Of a stretch of DNA of 41,023 bases, positions 1 to 9,913 are shown in pieces. Position numbers and translations under genes: made by a program. Source of the stretch: Pseudomonadota bacterium (GTDB taxonomy: Bacteria; Pseudomonadota; Alphaproteobacteria; Caulobacterales; Caulobacteraceae); the NCBI GenBank assembly GCA_021816155.1, contig JAKAZA010000018.1, forward strand, positions 1 to 41,023, in the 5' to 3' direction. The first letter of the stretch is position 1. The number at the start of each line of letters is the position of its first letter. Below the pieces are notes generated by a model. It had not been told where the DNA came from, ran no database searches, and was given only the letters and a program-made list of their open reading frames with translations.

Positions 1-68
1 GGTTCGCTCGTTTCGCCGGTCCCGCGCCGGTGGTACGCTGAGCATGGCGGAGACCGGGAGGACCTGCG

Positions 69-644
69 ATGTTCGACCTCGATGCTTTCATCAGCGAGTG
101 CCGACGGCTGGCTGGCGGAGCGCACGGACCCAAGCGTGTGCTCGACCTGATGCGTGCGTCCATCGCCGAACCGGAATCCGTGGCGAAGGCCGTGGCGCCG
201 CAGGGACCTGGGGTCGGCGCCCTCGACGCGCCGCTGTTCCGCTCGCCGGAGCTGACCGTGCTGAACGTGGCGCTGCGTCCGGGGACGGTCACCATCCCGC
301 ACGATCACCGCATGTGGGCCGTGATCGGCATCTACCAGGGCGAGGAGGCGAACACCTTCTTCAAGCGGGACGGCGCGGGCCTCGCGCAGGCGAACCGCCG
401 CACGATTCGCAGCGGCGAAGCGATCCTGCTGGGCGAGGACGTGGTTCACGCGATCGAGAACCCGCTCGGCGCCGAGACGCTGGGCCTGCACGTCTATGGT
501 GGCGACCTCCTGGGCGCGCCGCGCAGCATGTGGGACCCCAGGGAAAGCCGCGAGCATCCGTACGACGTGCCGCAGTTCTATGCGTGGAGCCGCGAACTCG
601 CGGCGTCGCGCAAGACCTCCGCCCGCGCGGCGGCCGCCACGTAG
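69..644 (+). CDS. Cupin-fold protein, cysteine dioxygenase-like
   Basis: This 191-residue protein looks like a small single-domain beta-barrel metalloenzyme of the cysteine dioxygenase-like cupin group. The core motif PHDHRMWAVIGIYQGEE supplies His78 and His80, and His127 (in EDVVHAIEN) gives a third likely iron ligand, followed by His141-x-Tyr143. This three-histidine pattern is typical of thiol dioxygenases and their uncharacterised relatives. The start is well supported: GGGAGG lies at 56-61, seven bases before the ATG. It stands alone, same strand as secA but with a 156-base gap. The substrate is unknown; thiol oxidation is an inference from the fold, and the proteobacterial homologues are mostly annotated only as predicted metal-dependent enzymes. 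Confidence 0.75.
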   Translation: MFDLDAFISECRRLAGGAHGPKRVLDLMRASIAEPESVAKAVAPQGPGVGALDAPLFRSPELTVLNVALRPGTVTIPHDHRMWAVIGIYQGEEANTFFKRDGAGLAQANRRTIRSGEAILLGEDVVHAIENPLGAETLGLHVYGGDLLGAPRSMWDPRESREHPYDVPQFYAWSRELAASRKTSARAAAAT

Positions 645-663
645 CCGCGTCATCCCGCCCGCG

Positions 664-693
664 TTGACTTCAAGGGGGGCGCTGCTTAAGTCA
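664..693 (+). promoter_or_regulatory. Possible secA promoter overlapping an inverted repeat
   Basis: TTGACT at 664-669 matches five of six bases of a -35 box, and TTAAGT at 686-691 is a weak -10 at 16-base spacing. The same stretch holds a 6-bp inverted repeat, TGACTT (665-670) and AAGTCA (688-693), whose arms flank the spacer. Repeat arms sitting on both promoter boxes could be an operator. The -10 box is poor, so this is tentative. Confidence 0.3.
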
Positions 694-800
694 CGGTGCG
701 CTTGAGAGCGGCGGATTTCCGAGCAGGCGAAGGATTTTCCGGGGCCGTGCGCGCCGCCTGCAAGACCTGACGAGACCTCTTCCGGAACGCCCGCCCGCAC

Positions 801-3605
<2,805 letters not shown>

Positions 3606-3629
3606 CCGGCGCGGTCGTGGCGGCGCAGG

Positions 3630-5021
3630 TCAGGCCGCCCGCCAGTTGCCGTGGAAGCCGTAGGGTACGCGGCGGGGCAGCCTTGCGACGCCGATCGGCC
3701 CCTTGGCTACATCCTGCGCATCGAACACCACGAAATCGCTGCGGTCCTCGGCGCCGCGATACACCACCGTTATGAGCCAACCGTCGCCTTCGGCCGCTCC
3801 GGCCGAGCGGGGCGCGAAGACCGGCTCGCCGGGCGAGTCGGCGGCGTCGAACACGTAGTCGACGCGCTTCCCGGTGGTCAGATCGACATGCGAGATGGCA
3901 TCGAAGCGAACGCTCGACGCGTCGCGCCGCGTGATGCTGGCGAACCAGCCATGGCGGTAGCTCAAGCCCGTCCGCCGTTCGTCGAACCGCGGGAACTCGC
4001 CCGGAAGATCGTCGATCCGTTCGCGCTTCACAGTGTCGGATTCGCCGGCCAGTTCGAAGGTCCAGCGCGTCAAGCGGGCGAACGCGTCCTTGGGACGCGA
4101 GCCGTCGAGGGTCGGGAAGAGCGGCGCGACCGGATATTCCATCACGTCGGCGAGGATTCTGTCGCCCTCCTCCCACGCGTTCATCGGGTGGAACACGTAG
4201 CAGGGGTCGGTGGTGAACCAGCGCAGCGTCGAGACATCGGCGTCGCGGCGCATCACGCCGATGTGCGAGCCCTTTTGCGGCTCCCAGGCGAGCGGCGGCC
4301 CTCCCTTCATCGCGCGCTCGAGGCTGCCGGTGAGCGGCAGCACGGGAAAGAGAGCATGGCTGCGGGTGACAAGGAAGTCGTGCACCATCGACATGAAGGG
4401 CGTCTGGAACTCCTGGCGGCGCATCATCCGGCCGTCCTTGTCGGTGACGCCGTAGGACATCTGCCGATTGAGCGGCGCTTCGGCCGCCGAATAGGCGAAC
4501 CACACCATCTCGCCGGTTTCGGGATCGAACTTCGGATGGGCGGTCACCCTGCCACGGTATTCTTCGCGGTAGCCACGAGGGGCCAGCGTCAGCGGATCCA
4601 CCTCGAAGGGGGGGTGGCCCTCTTCGAGCGCGAGCAGCTTGCCGCCATGCCAGACGATGTTCGTATTGGCGACGCCGCTGTCCTGGCCAAGCACCGATGG
4701 ATCGGTAGTCATCGGGTTGCCGAAGGCGCCGAAGAGCGACTTGCCGGCCGCGTGCTCCGTCTCCCACTTCGGCGTGCGGACGTAGCGGTTGCGATAGCGC
4801 ACCTTGCCGTCCTCGATGAAGAAGGCGTGGATCATCCCGTCGCCGGAGAACCAGTGGTAGGTGTCGCGCGGCTCGAACTGCGGGTTGGCGCCGTTGCGGT
4901 AGAACACGCCGGCGAGGCCCGCAGGAATCTCGCCGGACACCGCTAGCTCGAAATCGTCCTCGCTGCGTATCGGCGCGAAGTTGCCGGCAAGATATGGGTT
5001 CGTGACCTGGGAGCCGTCCAT
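3630..5021 (-). CDS. Carotenoid oxygenase (RPE65 / lignostilbene dioxygenase family)
   Basis: This predicted 463-residue enzyme belongs to the non-haem iron family that cleaves a carbon-carbon double bond in carotenoids, apocarotenoids or stilbenes. The four iron-binding histidines of the seven-bladed propeller are visible at about residues 162 (AHPKFDP), 214 (MVHDFLVT), 278 (YVFHPMNAW) and 457 (GFHGNW, almost at the C-terminus). GVFYRNGANP and HWFSGDGMIHAF near the N-terminus are also typical. I place the start at the ATG at 5021, preceded by GGAGG with five-base spacing, not at the in-frame ATG ten codons upstream. No carotenoid synthesis gene is nearby, so the substrate cannot be told; lignin-derived stilbenes or apocarotenoids are both possible. 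It is convergent with secA. Confidence 0.93.
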   Translation of the reverse strand: MDGSQVTNPYLAGNFAPIRSEDDFELAVSGEIPAGLAGVFYRNGANPQFEPRDTYHWFSGDGMIHAFFIEDGKVRYRNRYVRTPKWETEHAAGKSLFGAFGNPMTTDPSVLGQDSGVANTNIVWHGGKLLALEEGHPPFEVDPLTLAPRGYREEYRGRVTAHPKFDPETGEMVWFAYSAAEAPLNRQMSYGVTDKDGRMMRRQEFQTPFMSMVHDFLVTRSHALFPVLPLTGSLERAMKGGPPLAWEPQKGSHIGVMRRDADVSTLRWFTTDPCYVFHPMNAWEEGDRILADVMEYPVAPLFPTLDGSRPKDAFARLTRWTFELAGESDTVKRERIDDLPGEFPRFDERRTGLSYRHGWFASITRRDASSVRFDAISHVDLTTGKRVDYVFDAADSPGEPVFAPRSAGAAEGDGWLITVVYRGAEDRSDFVVFDAQDVAKGPIGVARLPRRVPYGFHGNWRAA

Positions 5022-5117
5022 GGAGACCTCCGTGAGGAACGCTGGCGCCAAGATACGCGAAAAATCAGCAGGTAGCCTACAGGCGGACGTCCGACGCCCC
5101 TGCCGCGCGTCGGGGTC

Positions 5118-5140
5118 GGACCGGCCGCTTCGGCCGGGCC
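5118..5140 (-). terminator. Hairpin after the DUF4919-like gene
   Basis: CCGGCCG (5121-5127) and CGGCCGG (5131-5137) form a perfect 7-bp stem with a three-base loop. Two further G-C pairs follow after one mismatch. It lies three bases beyond the stop codon of the minus-strand gene ending at 5143, where a terminator is expected. There is no U-tract, which is common in such GC-rich genomes. Confidence 0.5.
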
Positions 5141-5142
5141 CC

Positions 5143-5805
5143 TCAGGGCGAGCGATCAGGCGGCCCGCCTTCGCTCACCGAGCCCGGCTTGAGCGCCGCG
5201 GACTCGGCCGCGAGCACGCGGTCGATCTGGAAGTAGTAGGTCACCGTCCGCCCCTTGTCGTCGACAGTGACGATCCGGTCGTACGAATGTCCATCCGCGT
5301 GCACCAGCGACTGCTCGGTGGGGTGCGCGCCCAGGGCGCGCATCGCGGTGTACTCCTCGGCCACGTCGATCACCGTGAAGGCGGTCGGCGGCGTGAGGCC
5401 GTCGCCAGTCTCGATGGATCTGATCAGCCCGGCGCCGATATCGCGATCCAGGCGCGCGGCGTTCGCGTGACCGGCGTTCTCCTCGCAGAACGCGGCGACC
5501 ATGTGCGCGTCCGCGTCGATGAAGCGCTCGGCGATCACTGCGCGGGCGGCGGGCAACGCGGCGGCGCAGTCGCCCTTACCGGCCGCCTCGAACATCGTCC
5601 GCTTGGCGGCGCTCTGCGCGAACACCTGGAAGCTGGGGCGCGCGGCGTAGGCGAAGCGAAGCGCCTGCCAGTCGAAGCCGGGCGGATCGGTCTTGGCTTG
5701 GGCGAGAAGCGCCTGGTAAGCGGTCTCGGTATCGTCGGCCTCGCTCGGGAGCGGACCGCAGGCAAGTGCGGCGAGGACGACGATGGCGAAAAGCGCGGGG
5801 CGCAT
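5143..5805 (-). CDS. Exported DUF4919-like protein
   Basis: The 220-residue product starts with a signal peptide (MRPALFAIVVLAALACG) with a likely signal peptidase I site after PSEA, so it should be periplasmic. The cysteine at residue 16 is not in a good lipobox, so lipoprotein status is doubtful. The mature part has the pattern YQALLAQAKTDPPGFDWQALRFAYA, then alpha-helical segments with a paired-cysteine region and a C-terminal segment with HADGHSYDRIVTVDDKG and YYFQIDRV; this resembles the DUF4919 family, whose function is unknown. AGGAG lies upstream of the ATG. It follows rpmB on the same strand after 48 bases and may share its transcript. The family assignment is from memory of the motif pattern. 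Confidence 0.75.
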   Translation of the reverse strand: MRPALFAIVVLAALACGPLPSEADDTETAYQALLAQAKTDPPGFDWQALRFAYAARPSFQVFAQSAAKRTMFEAAGKGDCAAALPAARAVIAERFIDADAHMVAAFCEENAGHANAARLDRDIGAGLIRSIETGDGLTPPTAFTVIDVAEEYTAMRALGAHPTEQSLVHADGHSYDRIVTVDDKGRTVTYYFQIDRVLAAESAALKPGSVSEGGPPDRSP

Positions 5806-5853
5806 GCGGCGGTGCTCCTGGCGTCCGCCCCCGCGAAACCCCGGCCCTGTTTA

Positions 5854-6150
5854 TCAGGCCGCGGCGGCGGCCGCCTGCTTGGCCTTCACCTGCCGCTTGA
5901 TCTTCAGGGCCCGGGCCGAGAGATCCTCGTCGCGCGCCTTCAAGAGAAATGCGTCCAGGCCGCCCCTGAAGTCGATCGTACGCAACGCAGCGTTGGTGAC
6001 GCGCAGAGAAAAGGTCTGACCGAGCGCCTCGGATTGCAGCCGCGCGGGGACAAGCCCCGGCAGAAAGCGGCGCTTGGTCTTCACGTTGGAGTGGCTCACG
6101 TTGTGGCCGATCATGGGCCCTACGCCCGTGAGCTCGCAGCGGCGCGACAT
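5854..6150 (-). CDS. rpmB: 50S ribosomal protein L28
   Basis: This is the 98-residue large-subunit protein bL28. The N-terminus MSRRCELTG, the following [19 protein letters not shown] and the segment [12 protein letters not shown] are diagnostic of the family. Length is that of the long alphaproteobacterial form, which carries a C-terminal Lys/Ala-rich extension. The start is the ATG at 6150, preceded by GGAAGG at nine-base spacing; an in-frame TTG nine bases upstream lies within that spacing. The gene ends in a tandem TGATAA stop. A strong promoter is visible at 6216-6245. Confidence 0.97.
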   Translation of the reverse strand: MSRRCELTGVGPMIGHNVSHSNVKTKRRFLPGLVPARLQSEALGQTFSLRVTNAALRTIDFRGGLDAFLLKARDEDLSARALKIKRQVKAKQAAAAAA

Positions 6151-6215
6151 TTCCAGCAACCTTCCGGAGACAGCAATCGCGCAGGGAGAGCGACCGCCCC
6201 CGCGCGGGAGGCGGC

Positions 6216-6245
6216 GATATAGTCGGACGGGGCGCCGGGCGTCAA
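6216..6245 (-). promoter_or_regulatory. Housekeeping promoter of rpmB
   Basis: Read on the minus strand, TTGACGC (6245-6239) is followed after 15 bases by ACTATATC (6223-6216). This fits the Caulobacter housekeeping consensus TTGACGS then GCTANAWC with one mismatch. The expected start point is near 6209, giving a leader of about 60 bases to the rpmB ATG. A ribosomal protein gene is a natural target for such a strong promoter. Confidence 0.65.
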
Positions 6246-6363
6246 GGCGAACGGGGCCGATCGCCCCAGCCGCCGCCAGCGGCGCCGTTTCGCGCGGCTT
6301 CGCTCGGGCGGAGCGAGGCGCGAGCCGGCGCGCTGCGCCCTAGTGTCGAAAAGCGACTCAGAT

Positions 6364-6375
6364 ACAAGCGCTTGT
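6364..6375. promoter_or_regulatory. Perfect 12-bp palindrome, operator candidate
   Basis: ACAAGCGCTTGT is a perfect 12-bp palindrome in the divergent region between rpmB and the MHYT kinase. Its position and symmetry suit binding of a dimeric regulator. No regulator gene adjoins it, so the protein is unknown. Confidence 0.3.
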
Positions 6376-6444
6376 GGTGAACAAAGCTCGAAACGCGACA
6401 GGTAAGTGATTCGGACATGATTCGTTTCATGCTCGTTCCGCGTG

Positions 6445-6536
6445 TTAACCATAGCGCTTCAGACCTCGTAAACCTTCTGTTCCCGCCGGCCGCGCGACGA
6501 CCTGTCGCGCACTGAGGGTGGACCCGTCTTAACCAG
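6445..6536 (+). promoter_or_regulatory. Two CtrA-like half sites
   Basis: TTAACCAT at 6445-6452 and TTAACCAG at 6529-6536 resemble the half site of the cell-cycle regulator CtrA (TTAA-N7-TTAA, often written TTAACCAT). They lie 52 and 136 bases upstream of the GTG at 6581. Neither is a full double site, so cell-cycle control of the kinase is only a suggestion. Confidence 0.3.
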
Positions 6537-6580
6537 TCGGCGTCAGCCTGAGGCCTTTGCAGGAGCCCGCGAGGCGCGCT

Positions 6581-8812
6581 GTGTTCAAGGTTCTGCTCTG
6601 CGTCTACGGCCGGCACGAGTGGTGGCTGGTGCTGCTCTCCGCGGCGGTCTGCGTGACGGCGGCCGTCACGACGTTCCGCGTGTTCGGCGTAGCCATGGCC
6701 CAGACGGGCCTGGCCCGGCGACTCTGGGTCGGCGTCGCCGGCTTCGTGGCCGGGGCCGGCATCTGGTCGACCCATTTCGTCGCCGTGCTGGCCTACGAGC
6801 CGCACCTGAAGACCGGCTACGAGACAGGCATGACGGTGACCTCGCTGGTGATCGCGGCGGTCGCCGGCGTCGCAGGGCTGAGCCTGGCGGCCGAGGCTCG
6901 CCGCATGCGGCTGCGCGCCCTGGCGGGCGCGGTGGTCGGCATGGGCATCGGACTGATGCACCTTGCGGGCATGAGCGCCTTCCGCACCGAAGGGCGCCTC
7001 GTCTGGGACGACGGTTACGTCGCCGCCGCGCTCCTGATCGGCGCCCTCGGCGGCGTGGCGGCGATCGCGCTGGCCGGACGCGCCGCGACGCTGCGCGAAC
7101 AGTTGCTCGGCGCCGCCATGCTGACGCTCGCGATCTGCGGCATGCACTTCACCGCGATGACCGCCGTCTCCATCCTGCCGGATCCCGACGCGCCCGTGCC
7201 CGCCAGCCTGATGTCGCACGACGCCATGGCTCTCTGCGTCGCCGCCACCTTCGCGGCGATCGTCCTGGCGGCGATCGGCGCCCAGGCGATGCAGGTGGCG
7301 AACCACAAGGGCGCGCTCGCCCGGTTGCGCAGCGCCATCGACGCGATGCCCAACGCGTTGGCTTTCTTCGACGCAGACGACAGGCTGTTGGCCTGGAACG
7401 CGCGTTTCGCCGCGGATCGCGCGGTGGTCGGCGATCTGATCGGCATCGGTCTGCCCTATGAGCAGCTGCTGCGCGCCGAGGTCGCCCATGGCCTCTATCC
7501 GGGCGCAGCCGCCGCTCCCGAGACCTGGATCGCCGCGCGAATGGCGGCGCACCGGATGGGCGATGGCTCGGCCGAACACGCCATGCAGGGGGGTCGCTGG
7601 ATCCGCGTCGAGGACCGGCGGACATCGAACCGCGGCACGGTCAGCGTGTTCGTCGACATAACCCGGCTGAAAGGCGTCGAGGCCGAGCAGGCGCGCGCGA
7701 AGGAGGCGGCGGAGGCGGCGAACCGGGCCAAGAGCGAGTTCCTCGCCAACATGAGCCACGAGATCCGCACGCCCCTGAACGGCATGATCGGCATGAACTC
7801 GCTTCTTATGCGGACACCGCTGACGCCCGAGCAGCGCAAGTACGCCGAGGCGGCGCGGGCGTCGGCCGAGTCGCTGCTCGGCGTCATCAACGACATCCTC
7901 GACGTGACGAAGCTGGAAGCCGGCAAGGTCCAACTCCAGCCGGCCCCGATGAGCCTCGGGGCCGTGATTGCCGAGGTGACGCGGGCGCTGGCGGCCCAGG
8001 CCGCGCAGAAGGGGCTCGAACTGGCGCGCCACATCGATCCCGGAGCCCGGAGGCCGCTGATGGGCGATGTAGACCGTGTCCGACAGGTGGTCTTCAATCT
8101 GGTCTCCAACGGCGTGAAGTTCACCGAGCGCGGCGGCGTGCGCGTCGAGGCGACGTCGCGGACCGAAGCCGACGGCCGGGTGGCCGTGCGAGTGAGCGTC
8201 CACGACAGCGGGATCGGGCTCAGCGAGGAATCCAAGCGACGGCTGTTCCAGACCTTCGAGCAGGCCGACCGGTCGATGACGCGTCGCTTCGACGGCGCGG
8301 GTCTCGGACTTTCCATCTGCCGGCAACTGGTCACCCTGATGGGCGGCGAGATCGGCGCGGAGGAACGCCCCAGCGGCGGCAGCACGTTCTGGTTCGAAAT
8401 CCCGTTCGCCGTCGCGCCGGAGGTCGCCGCCAACGACTCCGCGCCCGAGCTGGACCTGGACGAGGCGCAGTTCGCACAGCTCGCCCGCATGCTGCCGCCC
8501 GCGCGCTTCGCCGCGATGCTGGGCGCATACCTCACCTCGGCCGAACGCGGAGTCGCCGACATGGCCGTGATGGCGCGACGGGGCGAGCCCGGCGAACTCG
8601 CCGACGCCGCCCAGAGCCTGAGGAGCGCCGCGGCCGATTTCGGCGCCGAGCGCCTCGCGGGGATCTGCGGCCGCATCGAGCAGCTCTGCGCCGACGGCGA
8701 CGTCGCCGCTGCGCGACCGCTGGTGGAGGAGGCGGCGCGCGCGGCCGCCGCTTGCGCCGAAATACTGCGCGCCCGGCTTCAGACGGCGCCCGCCAGAGCG
8801 GCCGCCGTCTGA
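6581..8812 (+). CDS. MHYT-domain sensor histidine kinase with degenerate Hpt domain
   Basis: This inner-membrane sensor kinase has about 743 residues. The N-terminal 240 residues hold about seven membrane segments with three MHYT-type repeats (WSTHFVAVLA, LMHLAGMSA, GMHFTAMTA), a fold proposed to sense a diatomic gas through copper. A PAS-like segment (about 245-365) follows, then HisKA with the phosphorylated histidine near 393 ([12 protein letters not shown]), and HATPase_c (NLVSNGVKF, DSGIGL, GAGLGLSICRQL). The C-terminal 110 residues look like an Hpt domain, but the expected histidine is Gln (AAQSLRSAAADFGAERL, near residue 678), so it cannot accept phosphate in the usual way. I use the GTG at 6581, preceded by GAGGCG; a TTG at 6557 is an alternative. 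There is no receiver domain in the protein. Confidence 0.9.
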   Translation: MFKVLLCVYGRHEWWLVLLSAAVCVTAAVTTFRVFGVAMAQTGLARRLWVGVAGFVAGAGIWSTHFVAVLAYEPHLKTGYETGMTVTSLVIAAVAGVAGLSLAAEARRMRLRALAGAVVGMGIGLMHLAGMSAFRTEGRLVWDDGYVAAALLIGALGGVAAIALAGRAATLREQLLGAAMLTLAICGMHFTAMTAVSILPDPDAPVPASLMSHDAMALCVAATFAAIVLAAIGAQAMQVANHKGALARLRSAIDAMPNALAFFDADDRLLAWNARFAADRAVVGDLIGIGLPYEQLLRAEVAHGLYPGAAAAPETWIAARMAAHRMGDGSAEHAMQGGRWIRVEDRRTSNRGTVSVFVDITRLKGVEAEQARAKEAAEAANRAKSEFLANMSHEIRTPLNGMIGMNSLLMRTPLTPEQRKYAEAARASAESLLGVINDILDVTKLEAGKVQLQPAPMSLGAVIAEVTRALAAQAAQKGLELARHIDPGARRPLMGDVDRVRQVVFNLVSNGVKFTERGGVRVEATSRTEADGRVAVRVSVHDSGIGLSEESKRRLFQTFEQADRSMTRRFDGAGLGLSICRQLVTLMGGEIGAEERPSGGSTFWFEIPFAVAPEVAANDSAPELDLDEAQFAQLARMLPPARFAAMLGAYLTSAERGVADMAVMARRGEPGELADAAQSLRSAAADFGAERLAGICGRIEQLCADGDVAAARPLVEEAARAAAACAEILRARLQTAPARAAAV

Positions 8813-8887
8813 GCCTGTGGCGGCGGGAGTCGCCCGAGGCGCCGGACGGGGTTAGAGTTCGGCTTTCCGAGCCGCGAGCCAGCGCCG

Positions 8888-9859
8888 ATGTCAGACAAAT
8901 TCCTGCTGGACCGCGACTGGTCCCAGCCGGTCCGCTATCCCGACCCTGCAGTCGAGATCCTGGACCGGCGCTTCGCCCGCTACCGCCTGGGCAGCGCGAC
9001 CGTCGAGCGGCTCTGGTCCGGCGCGCGCTGGGCCGAGGGCCCGGTGTGGTTCGGCGACCACCGCTCCCTGATCTTCAGCGACATCCCGAACGACCGGCTT
9101 CTTCGCTGGAGCGAGGAGACCGGCGAGGTCAGCGTCTTCCGGCAGCCGTCGTTCAACGCCAACGGCAATACGCGCGATCGCCGGGGACGACTGATCACCT
9201 GCGAACACCGGTCGCGGCGGGTGACTCGAACCGAGCCGGACGGCGAGATCACCGTGCTGATCGACCGGTTCGAAGGCGCGCGGCTCAACGCGCCGAACGA
9301 CGTCGTCGTCCATCCGGACGGCGCCGTCTGGTTCACCGATCCGGGCTACGGCCTCCTCTCGAACTACGAGGGCGACAAGGGTGAGCTCGAGCTGCCGACG
9401 CGGACCTATCGGCTCGATCCGGCGAGCGGCCAGGCCAGCGTGGTCGACGACACGCTGGCCAAGCCGAACGGACTGGCCTTCTCGCCGGACTTCAAGCGCC
9501 TCTACCTCGCGGACACCGGTGCGTCGCACAAGCCGGACCATCCGCGGCAGATCCACGTCTTCGACGTCGAGGACGGCAAGAAGCTCTCGAACCGGCGCGT
9601 GTTCCACGACTTCGACGCGGGCGGTCCCGACGGTTTCCGCGTCGACGTCGACGGGAACCTCTGGGCGGCGGTCGCGTGGGGCGGTCCGGCCGTCGACGGC
9701 GTGCGGATCGTGGCGCCGGACGGCGCGCCGATCGGCGCCATCCACCTCCCGGAAGGCGCCGCGAACGTCTGCTTCGGCGGCGCGAAGCGGAACCGCCTCT
9801 TCATCGCCGGCTCGCAGTCTCTCTACGCGCTCTACGTAGATGCGCAGGGGGCGCCCTAG
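8888..9859 (+). CDS. SMP-30/gluconolactonase/LRE family protein
   Basis: This 323-residue protein is a predicted calcium- or zinc-dependent lactonase of the SMP-30 six-bladed propeller family, acting on sugar lactones. The metal ligands are in place: Glu50 (RWAEGPVW), Asn137 (NAPNDVVVHPDG), Asn194 (KPNGLAFSPD) and Asp248 (PDGFRVDVDG). The motif WFTDPGYG is also characteristic. There is no signal peptide, so it should be cytoplasmic. It is 75 bases after the kinase gene and 54 before the helicase gene, and neither neighbour suggests a pathway. Family is clear; the natural lactone is not. Confidence 0.92.
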   Translation: MSDKFLLDRDWSQPVRYPDPAVEILDRRFARYRLGSATVERLWSGARWAEGPVWFGDHRSLIFSDIPNDRLLRWSEETGEVSVFRQPSFNANGNTRDRRGRLITCEHRSRRVTRTEPDGEITVLIDRFEGARLNAPNDVVVHPDGAVWFTDPGYGLLSNYEGDKGELELPTRTYRLDPASGQASVVDDTLAKPNGLAFSPDFKRLYLADTGASHKPDHPRQIHVFDVEDGKKLSNRRVFHDFDAGGPDGFRVDVDGNLWAAVAWGGPAVDGVRIVAPDGAPIGAIHLPEGAANVCFGGAKRNRLFIAGSQSLYALYVDAQGAP

Positions 9860-9913
9860 GCCTGACCGGACGGCGCCATTGCGCACGCCCGATTCCTCCT
9901 CCACATCGGGCGC

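Larger units (their letters stand above)
6151..6580. other. Divergent intergenic region, rpmB / MHYT kinase
   Basis: This 430-base stretch separates the divergent rpmB and MHYT kinase genes, and I see no credible gene in it. It holds the rpmB promoter, a very GC-rich block (about 6240-6345), then a less GC-rich block (about 6350-6480) with a 12-bp palindrome and two TTAACC motifs, which probably contains the kinase promoter. I could not pick a convincing -35/-10 pair for the kinase. Confidence 0.6.

Noticed and set aside
44-667. Overlapping plus-strand frame across the cupin gene
   Set aside because: It is an Arg/Gly/Pro-rich shadow in another frame, whereas the frame at 69 has cupin motifs and a ribosome-binding site.
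6379-6393. Near LexA box GAAC-N7-GAAA
   Set aside because: The alphaproteobacterial SOS box is GTTC-N7-GTTC (or its complement); one base differs, and neither neighbour is an SOS-type gene.
6242-8326. Minus-strand open frame of about 694 codons opposite the MHYT kinase
   Set aside because: It is antisense to a gene with clear domains and is His/Arg/Gly-rich without any motif.
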